From Runella sp. MFBS21 (GTDB lineage Bacteria; Bacteroidota; Bacteroidia; Cytophagales; Spirosomataceae): a stretch of DNA of 64,000 nt. The position numbers and the translations under genes are program-made. Under the pieces are notes generated by a model. The model was not told the DNA's origin. It saw only the letters and a list, made by a program, of their open reading frames with translations, and searched no databases. Location of the stretch: positions 186,001-250,000 of the forward strand of contig NZ_JARNTW010000008.1 of NCBI RefSeq assembly GCF_029433105.1, in the 5' to 3' direction. This document shows, one piece after another, positions 22,890 through 32,960 of the stretch (positions within the stretch are counted from its first letter, which is position 1; every line of letters begins with the position of its first letter).

Positions 22890-25800
22890 TTAGACTTTCA
22901 ATACCTCATTACGCTCAATATATACCAAAAGCGCCTCTACTCGTTCATACCCCATCTCTTTGTAAAGGTTGGCATACCTTTTGATTTGACGAATGTGGTT
23001 TTCGAGAGGTACGCCTGTTTTGTAGTCTAATACTACTACACGATCTGCAAGATAAACGATGCGGTCGGGGCGGTGCAAATTACCATCAGGAGTAAGTATC
23101 TCACGTTCATTGAGCACCTTTGTTTCTTCGTCAAATAGCCCTGCTAAATCTGGATGCTGAAGGATTTTATCCAAGCTTTTCTGAATGTCTTTTGCTTCTG
23201 CTTGTTGAATGATTCCTTCTGTCTGCATCCGCAAAAGCGCCGTTGGCACATCGCCGGGGGTACGTACCATAGAGAGTGCATGGTGCACCTTATTGCCGTG
23301 GTCTTTTTTGTGTTCAAAGGTTTCTACGTCAAAAATACGATTGGCCAACCGCCGCAAACGCAACTCACGACTTCGGTCAGTAGAAATCACTTGAGGTATA
23401 TAAAAAAATGAACTATCCTCATGATTACTATGTGGTTTAGAAGGAGTTATGGAAGCAGTTGCAGTTTGAAATTCTTGAGTTGTTTCCCCCATTTTTTCCA
23501 AATATTGATGCAGCCAATAGCTTACTTTTCGGGGTGTTTTGATTTTGGCAAAATTTTCTTCTTTGGCCAATACATACAGCTTTTTGGTAGGTCTCGTAAA
23601 AGCTACATAAAGCAAATTGAGGTTTTCGACAAAGACCCGTTGGCATTCGTCGTAGTATTGAGTGGCTATATTGGTAGGCGTGAGCTCCAAATCGGCTTTT
23701 ACCTGAACCGAACCTGTCTTCATCCATTTTCGTTCGGTGTGTTCTATGCTACTGCCCTTTTCTACCTCTTCAAGGGTATAATCGGTCAGCGAAAGCTCGT
23801 CGGTAGGCTCAAGCTGTACCCACATTGTATCTCGCTTGGCGTCAGGCACAAATTTCCAGTCGGCATAAGGAATAATCACGACGGGATATTCAAGTCCCTT
23901 AGAACGGTGAATCGTTTGTACCGTGATGGCATTAGGGTCAGAAGGCGCCGAAATCGAGACTTTATCTTGTTGGGTTTCCCAATAATCTAAAAAATCGGCC
24001 AAATGACTTCCTCTTTTAGTATTGTATTCAAGTACTACATCCAAAAACCGAAACAGATAATCTCGTTCCTCTACCATCTCAAAGAGTCGGAAAATTTGTA
24101 CTAATTTCTCTACCAACTCATACACGCTGATTTGCAGCAGCTTATAGGGATCCAACAAAGAGGTCGTCTCCGGCTGAGTTGGTATAGTATGAGGCATTAG
24201 GTTTTCAACATACGCATAGAAATCCTTCATTTCTACCGAATCTACCACCGTTTTGAGTTGTTTGTTGTCGGTGTTGTCAGGAATTCGTTTTAAAATCATC
24301 CTAAAAAAAAGATACAAAGCCTCATACTTATCGAGGCGACTATCAGGCTTCACAAGCACACGCATAAAAGCCGTGACGAGATTGACCGCCCCCGAGAAAC
24401 GCAACGAAAGCGAATCGTCGGAGATGATATTGTATCCATTCTCTTTCAGATAATTGGCAATTTTTTTAGCGTCTCTCTTATAGCGACAAAGTACCGAAAT
24501 ATCTCCTACACTGAAACCGTCGCGTTGGGTACTTTGCTCTATCAATGCCAATGTTCGCTCAATCATCGCTGGCGTATCGTTTTCATCGTCAGCACTATTG
24601 GTATCTGCCTCAATAAATTCAATCTCTACACTTCCTCCCGCTTTTGGGTGAGGTGGCAGTTCTTGGGCGACTTGTTCAAACACTTCCTTAGAAAGTGGGT
24701 AAGTATCGCGATAAAGCTCTTCTACGGTTTGAAAAAAAGCATTGTTGAATTCAATAATTTCTTTGGCACTACGCCGATTGGTTCGCAAAACATCACTTTC
24801 TAAATGCCAACGAATATTTTCGAGACGTTCGAGGGTAAGCTCGCTATCTCCCAAGGATTGATAAAGACGGTCAAAATTTTTGGAATATAAAGCGATGATT
24901 TGATCCATATCCCCTCCCCTAAATCGATAAATCGCCTGCTTCGAATCTCCTACCGCCAAATTGAAATGATCATAACCGAGGCTATTGTCAATCAAAGGTA
25001 ACACATTGGCAAACTGCAACTTAGAAGTATCCTGGAACTCATCAATCAGGATATGATTGAACTTTTCTCCCATTCGTTCATAAATAAACGGCACGGGGTC
25101 TTCGGTCACGATTTGGAGGATTTTTTGGTTAAACTCCGAAATATGCACGCGATTATTTTCGCGTAGTTGGCGGTCAAATTCCTCTTTGATTTCGTTGAGC
25201 AGCGACAAATGATACAGGTGGGGAGTGAGCTGTTGGTAGAGATAATAAAGCCCCCCATTTTGCTCACGCAGCCGTTCTATGTGTTCATAATACCCTACCA
25301 ATTCAGCTTTGATATTCTGTACGGTCTCTACCACAAAAGGCCGAGCGGTTTTGGTAAGCCATCCTTTATCATTTTCAAATGCCTCTTTTTCACGGCTTCC
25401 TGGGGCCGACATTGCTTCTTGGGCATCGGTGCGTTTTTTAAAATATTTAAACACCGTCCCATAAGCAAAATCTTTTTCGTCAAGTCCATTTTCTAAAATA
25501 AGCTGCAAGCCTTGCTCAGCCCATTTACCTACTTGTCCTTCCCATTTTTTGACAGCCCCTACCAGCTGCCGTCTGATTTTTTTGAAGTCTTTGGCCGAAA
25601 GATGCGTATTTTGTTTGATAGCTGCATAGCGCTGTTCATTGAGCAAATCATGCGCAAAAGCTGCTAACGCTTCGGGTAAGCTGTGGTAATTTTGCCCTTG
25701 TTGACTTGCTTCCAAATAAAATGCCTCCAAAATATCTGTAAGTTCGCCATAAGAATCATCACCTGTTTTTTCCAGCATTCGTTCTACGGCCATCAAAAGA

Positions 25801-26246
25801 AGTTCACCCGCTTCCATTTCAACCTCAAACGAAAACGGAATTTCGAGTTCATCCGTAAAAGCACTTACTACGCGTTGCACAAAACTATCGATAGTCAGAA
25901 TCGCAAAATCACTATAATCGTGCAGAATTTGTTTAAAAATTCGTTCGGCACGTTTACGCAAATCTCGCTCCCGCACCACATACGCACCTTCTCTATCAGC
26001 CAAGGACTCAGGATACAATTCGCCCAAAATATCATGAAGCATAGGATCATCTTGCCCACTCGCAAAGGCCTTCAGCTTGCTCATGATACGCTCTTTCATC
26101 TCACGCGTAGCAGCTTTGGTAAACGTAATTGCCAAAATGTGCTTGAAATAATAAGCGTTTTCGTTTTGTAAAACGAGTTTTAAATATTCTTTGGTAAGGG
26201 TATAAGTCTTGCCCGACCCAGCCGACGAACTAACGATTTTAAACAT
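22890..26246 (-). CDS. UvrD/AddA-like helicase-nuclease
   Basis: The 1118-residue superfamily 1 helicase carries a C-terminal RecB-type nuclease. Motif I is SSSAGSGKTYTL at the very N-terminus; motif II is LIDEFQDTSKLQF; GDSKQAIYRFRGGD, TIHRSKGLEYPVVII and LYVAFTRPTKKLYVLA follow; the nuclease region ends PDRIVYLADRVVVLDYKTG. It belongs to the AddA/RecB group that processes double-strand breaks. The AddB partner is not in this window. I chose ATG 26246 (MFKIVSSSAG); the longer in-frame start at 26285 reads through a copy of the hairpin repeat, which runs right up to this gene. Confidence 0.9.
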   Translation of the reverse strand: MFKIVSSSAGSGKTYTLTKEYLKLVLQNENAYYFKHILAITFTKAATREMKERIMSKLKAFASGQDDPMLHDILGELYPESLADREGAYVVRERDLRKRAERIFKQILHDYSDFAILTIDSFVQRVVSAFTDELEIPFSFEVEMEAGELLLMAVERMLEKTGDDSYGELTDILEAFYLEASQQGQNYHSLPEALAAFAHDLLNEQRYAAIKQNTHLSAKDFKKIRRQLVGAVKKWEGQVGKWAEQGLQLILENGLDEKDFAYGTVFKYFKKRTDAQEAMSAPGSREKEAFENDKGWLTKTARPFVVETVQNIKAELVGYYEHIERLREQNGGLYYLYQQLTPHLYHLSLLNEIKEEFDRQLRENNRVHISEFNQKILQIVTEDPVPFIYERMGEKFNHILIDEFQDTSKLQFANVLPLIDNSLGYDHFNLAVGDSKQAIYRFRGGDMDQIIALYSKNFDRLYQSLGDSELTLERLENIRWHLESDVLRTNRRSAKEIIEFNNAFFQTVEELYRDTYPLSKEVFEQVAQELPPHPKAGGSVEIEFIEADTNSADDENDTPAMIERTLALIEQSTQRDGFSVGDISVLCRYKRDAKKIANYLKENGYNIISDDSLSLRFSGAVNLVTAFMRVLVKPDSRLDKYEALYLFFRMILKRIPDNTDNKQLKTVVDSVEMKDFYAYVENLMPHTIPTQPETTSLLDPYKLLQISVYELVEKLVQIFRLFEMVEERDYLFRFLDVVLEYNTKRGSHLADFLDYWETQQDKVSISAPSDPNAITVQTIHRSKGLEYPVVIIPYADWKFVPDAKRDTMWVQLEPTDELSLTDYTLEEVEKGSSIEHTERKWMKTGSVQVKADLELTPTNIATQYYDECQRVFVENLNLLYVAFTRPTKKLYVLAKEENFAKIKTPRKVSYWLHQYLEKMGETTQEFQTATASITPSKPHSNHEDSSFFYIPQVISTDRSRELRLRRLANRIFDVETFEHKKDHGNKVHHALSMVRTPGDVPTALLRMQTEGIIQQAEAKDIQKSLDKILQHPDLAGLFDEETKVLNEREILTPDGNLHRPDRIVYLADRVVVLDYKTGVPLENHIRQIKRYANLYKEMGYERVEALLVYIERNEVLKV

Positions 26247-26660
26247 GTTTAACGATATATAGCTCCTACGGAGCAATTTATTCATTTACCACCAATTGGC
26301 TACCGATATGTAGCCTCTACGAGGCAATTTATTCATTTGTTATTCCTCAATTGGCTACCGATATGTAGCCTCTACGAGGCAATTTATTCATTTATTATTC
26401 CTCAATTGACTACCGATATATAGCTCCTACGGAGCAATTTATTCATTTACCGCCAATTGGCTACCGATATGTAGCCTCTACGAGGCAATTTATTCATTTG
26501 TTATTCCTCAATTGGCTACCGATATGTAGCCTCTACGAGGCAATTTATTCATTTGTTATTCCTCAATTGGCTACCGATATGTAGCCTCTACGAGGCAATT
26601 TATTCATTTATTATTCCTCAATTGGCTACCGATATGTAGCCTCTACGAGGCAATATTTTT
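26240..26660. repeat. Eight-unit 51/55-bp hairpin repeat array
   Basis: Units with core GATAT(A/G)TAGC begin at 26254, 26305, 26360, 26415, 26466, 26521, 26576 and 26631. Six units have the hairpin GCCTC-TAC-GAGGC; units 1 and 4 have GCTCC-TAC-GGAGC, two compensated stem changes. The unit after either variant GCTCC follows at 51 bp, the others at 55 bp. The inter-hairpin sequence (AATTTATTCATTT ... CAATTGG) is also repeated, so there are no unique spacers. The array fills the gap between the TonB receptor and helicase genes, both on the minus strand. Confidence 0.93.
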
Positions 26661-26688
26661 TCATTGCCACATTATCGAATTATCAAAT

Positions 26689-29121
26689 TTAAAAATCAAT
26701 CCGATAAAAGAATACGGGCAAGAATCCTAACTGATATTCTTGTTTGAAATAAGGTGCTTGGGGAATATAACTCAAACTAAGTTGATTCTGAATTCCGAGT
26801 ACATTCACAATATCTACCGCGATAGTGTGCGTCAAACGATTACGATTGATTTTATATTCTGTTTTGAGGTCAAAACGTTTGTATGGGTCAAATTGGAGTG
26901 AGTTTCGGGTAGCATCGGCAAAAACAATCTCCTGTGTTTGCCGCGACAAAACTTCATCCACTGGCCCATACCAACGCCCGCCCGTCATCGTAAATTTAGC
27001 TCCAATATTCAAGCTTTTGCGTTTGTTGAAGGTAAACTCTTTAGAAAACAACGCATTGAAGGCATATTTTCCATTAAAATCCGAATTATGCCATAGTTTA
27101 TCAGAACCTTGGTATTGAGCATCAAACAGTGAGGCCGTGATTAAGAAATAGTAATTGTTGCTAAAAAATTTCTCCAACGTCACTTCCGCTCCATAGTTGC
27201 GACCAATGCCCGCATTTTGGAGTAAATTTGGAAATATTCGCGAAAAACCAGCTCCCGAATTCACCAACGAAAACGACGATTTCTGAACTTCTACCGGTAC
27301 ATCGTAGAGGTTTTGATAATAGGCTTCTACCAACAATCGCAGATTGTCGGCCAGCATCTTGCTGTAACCTGCTACAAAATGCCAACTTTTAGAAAAACCC
27401 ACGTTTTTGGCAGGATAAGGCACCGTGTTGACATTACTCAAATTGGGATGATAAAAATACAAATACGAAGGTAAGCCTTGACTATGCAAACCCGTAGCGA
27501 GAGTAAACTTCTGACGATGAGGCAATTCTAAGGCCAAACCTAGACGAGGTTCAATAACCGAATAACTATTGGCATTGATAGAACTATACAAACTACTTAA
27601 TCCAGCATTGAATGAAAGATTTTCGGTAAGATAATGTTTAAACTGAACATAAGGCTGCAACAATACATACATTTCACGGTTTGCATTCCAGCGTGTTGTC
27701 CAAGGTGTCCAGCTCATGGAAGTTTCGTTGAAGACCCGCGCTTGGTCAAAAGCCGTAAAACTATATAAATCAGCATTGAACCCTACCTTTAAAGTACTTT
27801 TGGCGCCCCACTTTTTGTTGAGATAAGTGGCCAACGAATACTTCGTTTCGTTGAATTTATAATCCAACAAAGGGCGGATAGAATCAATCACAAAACGCTT
27901 ATTTTCAATCAAAGGCTCGCCTTGAGGAGTTTTACGCAAAAACAAGAAATCATGATTGGCATCTTGAACATTGCTAGAAACGGCCACGGTGGCTTTGAAG
28001 AAAGTACTTTTATTGATAGGCTTGTTGAGCGTTATTCCCCCCGTAGCCATGTTGGTCGAAAAGTACTGATTACGGTCGTTTTGCCCAAAGATGTTTCTTT
28101 CCGAAGCTTCTTGTTCGCTAATCAAAATATCAATAGTACTGGCGCCTCCTACGCCCCATAGTGCTATATTTCCTCCTTTTTTCAGTGGGAAATTAAACCG
28201 AGCAAAGCCATCCAAATAAGTAGGTGTAGCCTCGGTTCCAATGTCAATTCCTGCTTTTTTGAATAGCCATAGGTTGGCGTATCGGCCCGTTACTAAATAG
28301 GAAGCTTTGCTTTTTTTGGACAAAGGCCCTTCTGCCAAAAACTCAGTTCCTAAAAAACCAAACTGCGCCGAAAGTTGATGTTTTTCATCATTTCCATTCC
28401 GAAGTTTTAGGTCAAACACCCCCGATGTAGTATTGCCAAACTCAGCAGGAAAGGCTCCTGTAAAGAAGTCCGAATTGGCTAAGTATTTGTTGTTGATGAT
28501 ACTTACAGGCCCTCCTGATGTACCTGCAATCGCGAAGTGATTAGGGTTAGGGATATTGACGCCCTCCAATCTCCACAACACCCCCGAAGGCGAATTACCA
28601 CGAATCACGATGTCGTTCCGCGAATCATCTGCGCCTTGTACCCCAGCGAAGTTGGAAGCCATACGAGCGGGTTCTCCCCTACTTCCAGCATACCGTCCTG
28701 TTTCTTCAACCGAAAATTGTCTTGCGCTTACTACTGCCATTTCGTTGGCAGCTTCGCCATTTCGTTTTACTTTCACCACCACCGTATTAAGCTCCGTAAT
28801 AGCCTCCTCCATTTCGAGATTTAGGATCGTTTCACGGCCCGCTTCGACGACGATGTTGTTGAGCAATATTTCTTTATAACCCACCAAAGTAAATCGAAAG
28901 GTCTGACGCCCCACGGGTACATTTATTAATCTGAAGTTTCCCTCTGTATCAGTCACCGTCCCCACTGGCGTAGGAGCATTGTTGACCAACAAAACCGCCA
29001 CGCCTACCAAGGGAAATTTAGATTCTTTATCCACCAAGCGCCCCCTGACGGTCTGGGTAGGTTGAGCCAACGTATTGATAGAAAATATCAAAAAAAAGAA
29101 GAATAAAAATATGTTTTTCAT
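26689..29121 (-). CDS. TonB-dependent outer-membrane receptor with CarboxypepD-reg-like N-terminus
   Basis: The 810-residue protein has a signal peptide (NIFLFFFFLIFSINTLAQ), a carboxypeptidase-regulatory-like beta-sandwich (VRGRLVDKESKFPLVGVAVL ... GTVTDTEGNFRLINVPVG), a plug domain (FAGVQGADDSRNDIVIRGNS, GVLWRLEGVNIPNPNHF) and a C-terminal 22-strand barrel ending in aromatic FYRIDF. It imports an unidentified ligand using TonB energy. It lacks the SusC signature and no SusD partner is adjacent, so a polysaccharide role is not indicated. Confidence 0.92.
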   Translation of the reverse strand: MKNIFLFFFFLIFSINTLAQPTQTVRGRLVDKESKFPLVGVAVLLVNNAPTPVGTVTDTEGNFRLINVPVGRQTFRFTLVGYKEILLNNIVVEAGRETILNLEMEEAITELNTVVVKVKRNGEAANEMAVVSARQFSVEETGRYAGSRGEPARMASNFAGVQGADDSRNDIVIRGNSPSGVLWRLEGVNIPNPNHFAIAGTSGGPVSIINNKYLANSDFFTGAFPAEFGNTTSGVFDLKLRNGNDEKHQLSAQFGFLGTEFLAEGPLSKKSKASYLVTGRYANLWLFKKAGIDIGTEATPTYLDGFARFNFPLKKGGNIALWGVGGASTIDILISEQEASERNIFGQNDRNQYFSTNMATGGITLNKPINKSTFFKATVAVSSNVQDANHDFLFLRKTPQGEPLIENKRFVIDSIRPLLDYKFNETKYSLATYLNKKWGAKSTLKVGFNADLYSFTAFDQARVFNETSMSWTPWTTRWNANREMYVLLQPYVQFKHYLTENLSFNAGLSSLYSSINANSYSVIEPRLGLALELPHRQKFTLATGLHSQGLPSYLYFYHPNLSNVNTVPYPAKNVGFSKSWHFVAGYSKMLADNLRLLVEAYYQNLYDVPVEVQKSSFSLVNSGAGFSRIFPNLLQNAGIGRNYGAEVTLEKFFSNNYYFLITASLFDAQYQGSDKLWHNSDFNGKYAFNALFSKEFTFNKRKSLNIGAKFTMTGGRWYGPVDEVLSRQTQEIVFADATRNSLQFDPYKRFDLKTEYKINRNRLTHTIAVDIVNVLGIQNQLSLSYIPQAPYFKQEYQLGFLPVFFYRIDF

Positions 29122-29244
29122 AATAGAGATTTAAAATTAACTAGACATATAGGATAAAAGTACAATCCGTTAATCGCGGTAAAGAAGCTAAAAATTTCGC
29201 AGCCTACCTACGCTAATCATTTCATTTATCATGGCAAAATTCTC

Positions 29245-30474
29245 TTATTTTCGAAAAAACATCATCGTCCAAATCAAGCAAAATGTATGATAAACCAAAC
29301 AAATCCCTAGCCAAACAGGCTTGTCAATCAAATCGCTAAAGACAAAAATAAGTGGCACAGTAAGACCAATGCGAGTGATTTCCGAAATAAACAACCAGTC
29401 TTTTGCCTCTAAAATACCGCTCCAATTGATAATCAAATGCCACAATAAAACACTACCCATTATCTTCTCAAGCGTTGTCCAAGGAGAGTTTGGACTGATA
29501 ATGAGTAGCATTAGTATGATTCCAAAAACAGCACTTAAGCTCAAATACACTTTGGATTTGGCAAAGGGAGTCAACGAAATACGCTGCTGATTTTGGAGCG
29601 TAATTTCTTCTAAAGGTGGCTTAGCAGGTAAATTAGCGGGGCGCCATCCTAATGGCATAAACCAAATTCTGATTTTGTCCCACCAATTAGTAGCAGCCTT
29701 AGCATCTTTCCAAAGAATACGATAATAATGGAAGTTGATGCTGATAGGGTTCCAGGTTTGTGCTTGGCCATACATTCCATAAATCACTTTGTCGGTTTCT
29801 TCCTCAAAAGAGCCAAAAAGTCGATCCCAAATAATTAAAAACTCCCCATAGTTTTTGTCTAAATATTTAAAGTTCACCCCATGATGCACACGGTGATGCG
29901 AAGGAGTCGTAAAAACAAACTCAATCCAGCGCCACAGTTTAGGAATCAGTTCGGTATGATGCAAAAATGAAATGAATAGGTGAATCCCTGTCATCATATA
30001 AATATCAAATGGTCTAAAACCAATGATAGTAAGAGGCCAAAAGAAGAAAAAAGAGAACAACCGCTGGGTAACACTCGCCCGTAGTGCCACAAAAAAATTC
30101 ATTTCTTGAGCACTATGATGCGGCGAATGCGCCGCCCACATAATGTTTATTTCGTGCCCCCACCGATGCACCCAATAAAAGATAAAATCGATACCCAAGA
30201 GCAAAATCAAAAAATTGGGAACATTCATAGGAATGTCGTCTATGAGTCGGAAATGCTCCCATAAATACCCATACACTGTATATACGCCTGCAGCTACAAG
30301 CACATTGACAGTTTGATTGCCCAGCGCCGTTCCGAAGTTGGCAACGGCTTCTGAAAAAGTAATATAGTTTTTTTTGTAGTATATACATAAGCCCACTTCT
30401 ATCGCAATAAAAAAAAGAGCAAGCGGCGTAAGCAGGGTATAAATGTTTTGGGTAGAAAAAGAGACGGAGTCCAT
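29245..30474 (-). CDS. Sterol desaturase / fatty-acid hydroxylase family membrane protein
   Basis: The protein has about 409 residues, with several hydrophobic helices and the four histidine clusters of the di-iron hydroxylase superfamily: HRWGHE, HSPHHS, HTELI nearby and HHRVHHG. This layout matches the alkylglycerol monooxygenase-like branch. The start at ATG 30474 gives MDSVSFSTQNIYTLLTP; an alternative ATG at 30504 adds ten residues. It would oxidise a lipid; the substrate is unknown. It lies 40 bp downstream of a small membrane-protein gene on the same strand. Confidence 0.88.
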   Translation of the reverse strand: MDSVSFSTQNIYTLLTPLALFFIAIEVGLCIYYKKNYITFSEAVANFGTALGNQTVNVLVAAGVYTVYGYLWEHFRLIDDIPMNVPNFLILLLGIDFIFYWVHRWGHEINIMWAAHSPHHSAQEMNFFVALRASVTQRLFSFFFFWPLTIIGFRPFDIYMMTGIHLFISFLHHTELIPKLWRWIEFVFTTPSHHRVHHGVNFKYLDKNYGEFLIIWDRLFGSFEEETDKVIYGMYGQAQTWNPISINFHYYRILWKDAKAATNWWDKIRIWFMPLGWRPANLPAKPPLEEITLQNQQRISLTPFAKSKVYLSLSAVFGIILMLLIISPNSPWTTLEKIMGSVLLWHLIINWSGILEAKDWLFISEITRIGLTVPLIFVFSDLIDKPVWLGICLVYHTFCLIWTMMFFRK

Positions 30475-30514
30475 TGATGTAAATGATTTTGAAATTGAAA
30501 ACATTACTAAAATC

Positions 30515-30853
30515 TCAATAGAAATAAATGCCTACTCCTACCCCCATCATGCCTAATGCTATGCCTGCGCAGGATTTTTTATAACCTAACGATCTAACAT
30601 TGGGATGATTAGCGTATTTATTGGCCAACAACGAAGTCCGGTGGATAAGACCACTTACACCAAATCCGACTGCCACTCCGCCCAAAACTGCCGCAAAAAC
30701 AAATGTGGAAGACGACGAAAAAACGAAGCTTACTATTACTAATAATAAACTAAATACGCCTGCCACAAATGAAATTCGGGCGGCCGTATTTTCGGAATGA
30801 GTCGTTACATCACGACTATATAAGCCTAAGGCAAAGCGAAAAATTCGAGACAT
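30515..30853 (-). CDS. Small membrane protein of unknown function
   Basis: The roughly 112-residue protein has three predicted helices (ISFVAGVFSLLLVIVSFVF; VFAAVLGGVAVGFGVSGL; GIALGMMGVGVGIYFY). Glycine-rich helices and a charged N-terminus (MSRIFRFALGLYSRD) are visible. The pattern resembles DUF4190-type small membrane proteins but I do not assign it. It is upstream of, and probably cotranscribed with, the desaturase-family gene. Confidence 0.6.
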   Translation of the reverse strand: MSRIFRFALGLYSRDVTTHSENTAARISFVAGVFSLLLVIVSFVFSSSSTFVFAAVLGGVAVGFGVSGLIHRTSLLANKYANHPNVRSLGYKKSCAGIALGMMGVGVGIYFY

Positions 30854-31000
30854 AAGCATCTTTGGTTTAGATTAAAGAATGGGTTTAATAGTTAGAAAAA
30901 CGTTCATTCATTTTTCAAAACAAAAATCTTATTCTTTCCTTTACCTCACAGATACCTGTTTGCCTACGGCTATATTCAGTTTATATTCGGCACCAAATCG

Positions 31001-32659
31001 TCAATTTTCAAGCCCCATTGCACGTAAAAAATCGGTTTTTGTGCGACGCGCCACGTCCACTTCACTCCCATCTTCCATAAACACACTCCCGCCATCTCCT
31101 CTTACATACTTAGTAACAAAGTTCATATTAATGATATGGGACTTATGTACTTTAAAGAAATTATCGTATCCCTTTAATTGTTGTTCAAATTCTGCCAAAG
31201 ACCGCGAAGCCATCATTTTTTGGCGATTAAAAAAATACACATTGGCATAGCTTCCCATGGCCTCTATACGCACAATATCAGCAACGGGGAAAAGTAGTAC
31301 CCCTTCTAAGGTAGCAATTGGGATTTTCTTTACTTTTTCCCGTTCTTCTCTCATCATTTTCAAGAATCGCTGAAGGTCTTCATTGGCACTAGGCTGCTGT
31401 TCCAATTTTTTTTCCAACATTTGATTTTGAGCAGCTACCAGTTGTTCATTTTCGATAAGCCGCTTCATGGCCAACTCTTGTGCTTCTACGCTTTCCTGAC
31501 GAAGCGTGTTGATCCGGTCCATTAGAGCAAAAGTTAAAAAAGTAGCCTGTATCAAAATGCCGATATGATAACCGTAGTAGGTAAAAATATGGTCAAAAGA
31601 AAGGACATTCAAAAGCGTAAGCACAATGAGCAATATCTCTACGATGTACACCCCCCAGCCCAACAGATAAAATCGTGCGGGGTGAAAGCCATGTTGATAA
31701 AGCCAAAAACCAACAATGAGATATGAAAAAAAGGTTACTAAAACCACGATATTAAACACCATTTCGGCCTTTTGGATACCCATCAATTTTGTCAACACAA
31801 TAAGCGTAGCCAAGACCCCCAGCCCTTGAAACAACCGATGTAAATGTGGCAATACTTGCTTGATATTGAGGAAAGCTACCGAAAATCCGATGCTCGTCAG
31901 AAGAGCACATAGTCGAATCAAGCTCGAATTGATGCCATTATTCATGAAAGGCATATCACGCCAGAAAAAATCAAACAAATATCCTTCAAAACTCAAAAAA
32001 GTGAGTGCCGAAAAAACCACATGCAGAGCATAAAGAAAATATGTTCGCTCGTTTAAAGTAAAATACATAAAAAAGCTAAACAAAGCAATCAATAACATTA
32101 CGCCCATCACGAAGGCATTGATTAGGGTCTCTCTATATACTCGGTTTACCAGTGGCCGGATACTCCCCAGTTCAATCTGAGATACTAGGCCATTCATATC
32201 TTTAAGCCCCAAATAGAGGTATTTTGGCTGTTTCCCCAAATTCAAAACCACACTATTGAGCGAAAAATAACGCCGATTAAATGGCCTTAGCGTTCCTGTT
32301 TCGGTATAATATGTAGTGTCTTCACTTACTACATAAGCATCTATATAATCAATATCTTGTGCCAAAAACAGCGCATAAAGCACTTCGTTGGTTCGGTTTT
32401 CTATTTCAAACTTAAACCATATCCTAGAAGGTGAAAAACCAAGGTTGATGATTTTGTCAGGAATTTTTCGAAACTTAGAGTCAGGAATTTTAGCAATATC
32501 TAAATGAGACAGCTCATTGGTACTATCAACAAAATACCCCGCATTTCCTCCAATTTCTGTTAAAATATGAAATTGAGTGTAGACCACTTTTGATGGCTGA
32601 GCCAGACAACAACATTTTCCTAAAATTGCCAATAAAACGGCGAATAAAGTTGTCTTCAT
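31001..32659 (-). CDS. Membrane receptor fusing 7TMR-DISM module to a LytTR DNA-binding domain
   Basis: The 552-residue protein is a signal peptide (KTTLFAVLLAILGKCCCLAQ), a periplasmic 7TMR-DISM sensory domain (about 25-185, with SRIWFKFEIENRTNE), seven membrane helices (about 190-390), a coiled-coil linker with many Glu/Gln (EAQELAMKRLIENEQLVAAQ) and a C-terminal LytTR domain (about 455-552: PVADIVRIEAMGSYANVYF, FFKVHKSHIINMNFV). It can sense outside the membrane and bind DNA directly, with no kinase step. I chose ATG 32659 because it gives the signal peptide. Targets may include adjacent genes, but no direct LytTR repeat pair was identified. Confidence 0.88.
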   Translation of the reverse strand: MKTTLFAVLLAILGKCCCLAQPSKVVYTQFHILTEIGGNAGYFVDSTNELSHLDIAKIPDSKFRKIPDKIINLGFSPSRIWFKFEIENRTNEVLYALFLAQDIDYIDAYVVSEDTTYYTETGTLRPFNRRYFSLNSVVLNLGKQPKYLYLGLKDMNGLVSQIELGSIRPLVNRVYRETLINAFVMGVMLLIALFSFFMYFTLNERTYFLYALHVVFSALTFLSFEGYLFDFFWRDMPFMNNGINSSLIRLCALLTSIGFSVAFLNIKQVLPHLHRLFQGLGVLATLIVLTKLMGIQKAEMVFNIVVLVTFFSYLIVGFWLYQHGFHPARFYLLGWGVYIVEILLIVLTLLNVLSFDHIFTYYGYHIGILIQATFLTFALMDRINTLRQESVEAQELAMKRLIENEQLVAAQNQMLEKKLEQQPSANEDLQRFLKMMREEREKVKKIPIATLEGVLLFPVADIVRIEAMGSYANVYFFNRQKMMASRSLAEFEQQLKGYDNFFKVHKSHIINMNFVTKYVRGDGGSVFMEDGSEVDVARRTKTDFLRAMGLEN

Positions 32660-32884
32660 TTTACAAAAGATTAGGTGCAAAAACCCGATAGTAACGATTT
32701 ACTCACAAAAACTTGTTAAATGTTTTTTAAAAATCCAAATCACTAGATTACTAATAATACTCGTGCTATTCCACCTCTCTATATGCGTCAATAAAAACCT
32801 CGCCAATACAAAATATTAAAATCAAAATAGGGTCAAAAACGAATCTACAATCTTAATTCTCTTCTAAAAAGCATTAAAATGACA

Positions 32885-32923
32885 CGGGGTACACCGTTAC
32901 TCCAAAAATAACAATGTACCCCG
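32885..32923 (-). terminator. Hairpin terminator after the second TonB receptor
   Basis: CGGGGTACA (32885-32893) pairs with TGTACCCCG (32915-32923) 38 bp beyond the receptor stop codon. A T-rich stretch follows on the minus strand. Confidence 0.5.
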
Positions 32924-32960
32924 CAAAATCAAGAATAAGTTAGTAAACGGTCATTTATTT

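Noticed and set aside
26247-26285. Upstream start for the helicase giving 13 extra residues
   Set aside because: The extra codons are simply the translated hairpin repeat; the conserved N-terminus with motif I starts at 26246.
26240-26660. Possible CRISPR array upstream of the helicase gene
   Set aside because: The sequences between the hairpins are themselves repeated, so there are no unique spacers, and no cas genes are present.
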